Made by a program: the position numbers and the translations under genes
Notes under the pieces: generated by a model
The model's input: only the letters and a program-made list of their open reading frames with translations
Databases searched by the model: none
What the model was told of the DNA's origin: nothing
Origin: Serendipita indica DSM 11827
Taxonomy: Eukaryota > Basidiomycota > Agaricomycetes > Sebacinales > Serendipitaceae
Assembly: GCA_910890315.1 (NCBI GenBank)
Contig: CAJVGD010000002.1
Span: 1,116,001 to 1,180,000 of the forward strand
Direction: 5' to 3'
DNA length: 64,000 bases
Shown: positions 63,559 through 64,000 of the stretch, piece after piece
Layout of the letters: each line of letters begins with the position of its first letter
Numbering within the stretch: position 1 is the first letter of the stretch

Positions 63559-63884
63559 TGAACCCCAGCTTTCCAACCCTGTAGAGAGCTCGAGAATGAA
63601 CCCTTGTCACAGGGAGTGCCCGATAATTCTTGCGAAGGAATGTATTCTAAGGATTTACTGCGTTTACTAAACATTGTCATACGTGGCTCGCGGCCGAGTA
63701 TATTTAGGAGCTTGGTCGACCAGGCGCGAGTCTAACACGCTCCCAACAAGTCGATAGCAGTGATATAAGCCTTTTATTCATCAATTCAAGTATTATATTG
63801 GCACATGTGTTTGGCACATAGCAGGTGGTTGGAGGTGGCATCGACAGACGCTGTCCAAATCTTGGAGCTATCCACCTCTACGAT
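63559..63884. other. intergenic
   Basis: A 326-nt gap before the ORF at the right edge. It should hold the promoter of that gene; nothing specific is seen. Confidence 0.4.
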
Positions 63885-64000
63885 GTCGACCCAAAAGTCA
63901 GCCAAGGACAAGAAATGGCACAGATTTATGAATTTATTTGGTTCCTCATCTTCACATCCCCCAACAAGCAAGAAGCGCCAAGTATACAACACGGTCAACG
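63885..64000 (+). CDS. start of an unknown gene, cut by the window edge
   Basis: An ATG at 63885 opens a frame to the end of the window: MSTQKSAKDKKWHRFMNLFG, then a Ser/His/Pro/Lys-rich stretch. Basic, Ser-rich starts of this sort occur in basidiomycete NLR-like and kinase-like proteins, but 38 residues do not allow a call. Confidence 0.4.

Overview
This window is nuclear DNA from a filamentous basidiomycete, most likely an Agaricomycete. The gene bodies are cut by many introns of roughly 40-70 nt. The gene set includes families typical of that class: a DUF6533 membrane protein, a GT90/CAP10 glycosyltransferase, a short TPR-MYND protein and a Sel1-repeat protein of the Nif1/Dsf2 type. A closer placement (for example Cantharellales) is only an impression. 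I saw no transposon, virus-like element, CRISPR array or secondary-metabolite cluster. The window is a gene-dense housekeeping block with about 28 genes.

Left part (0-21 kb): a membrane-protein fragment, a mitochondrial branched-chain dehydrogenase E2 subunit, a pyridoxamine-oxidase-like protein, the spliceosomal helicase Prp16, a Sel1-repeat protein, a GT90 glycosyltransferase, an intracellular GH3 beta-glucosidase and a secreted DUF4360 protein.

Middle (21-48 kb): RPB1 (largest subunit of RNA polymerase II), VPS27 (ESCRT-0), proline dehydrogenase, CAND1, POT1, RTF2, a PEX39-like KPWE protein, an F-box protein, an RWD-RBR ubiquitin ligase and a DNAJC9-like chaperone. Several divergent pairs have start codons less than 100 nt apart: Prp16/Sel1, POT1/RTF2 and PEX39/F-box. 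Several convergent pairs have stop codons about 65-145 nt apart.

Right part (48-64 kb): an intron-containing tRNA-Pro beside an inverted repeat that carries a second, 5'-only copy of it; COX6A, SGT2, a proline-rich unknown, NDUFS6, a DUF6533 protein, MMM1, a TPR-MYND protein, DCP2, a phosphopantetheinyl transferase whose 5' part does not read cleanly, and the start of a gene that leaves the window.

The most notable signal is in the splicing architecture. The distal RPB1 CTD is divided into small exons whose introns all interrupt the heptad at the same codon position. Predicted micro-exons of 6, 9, 11 and 12 nt restore conserved motifs in three genes. Three introns are best read as GC-AG. All gene models are read by eye from conserved motifs and splice consensus; none is supported by transcripts.
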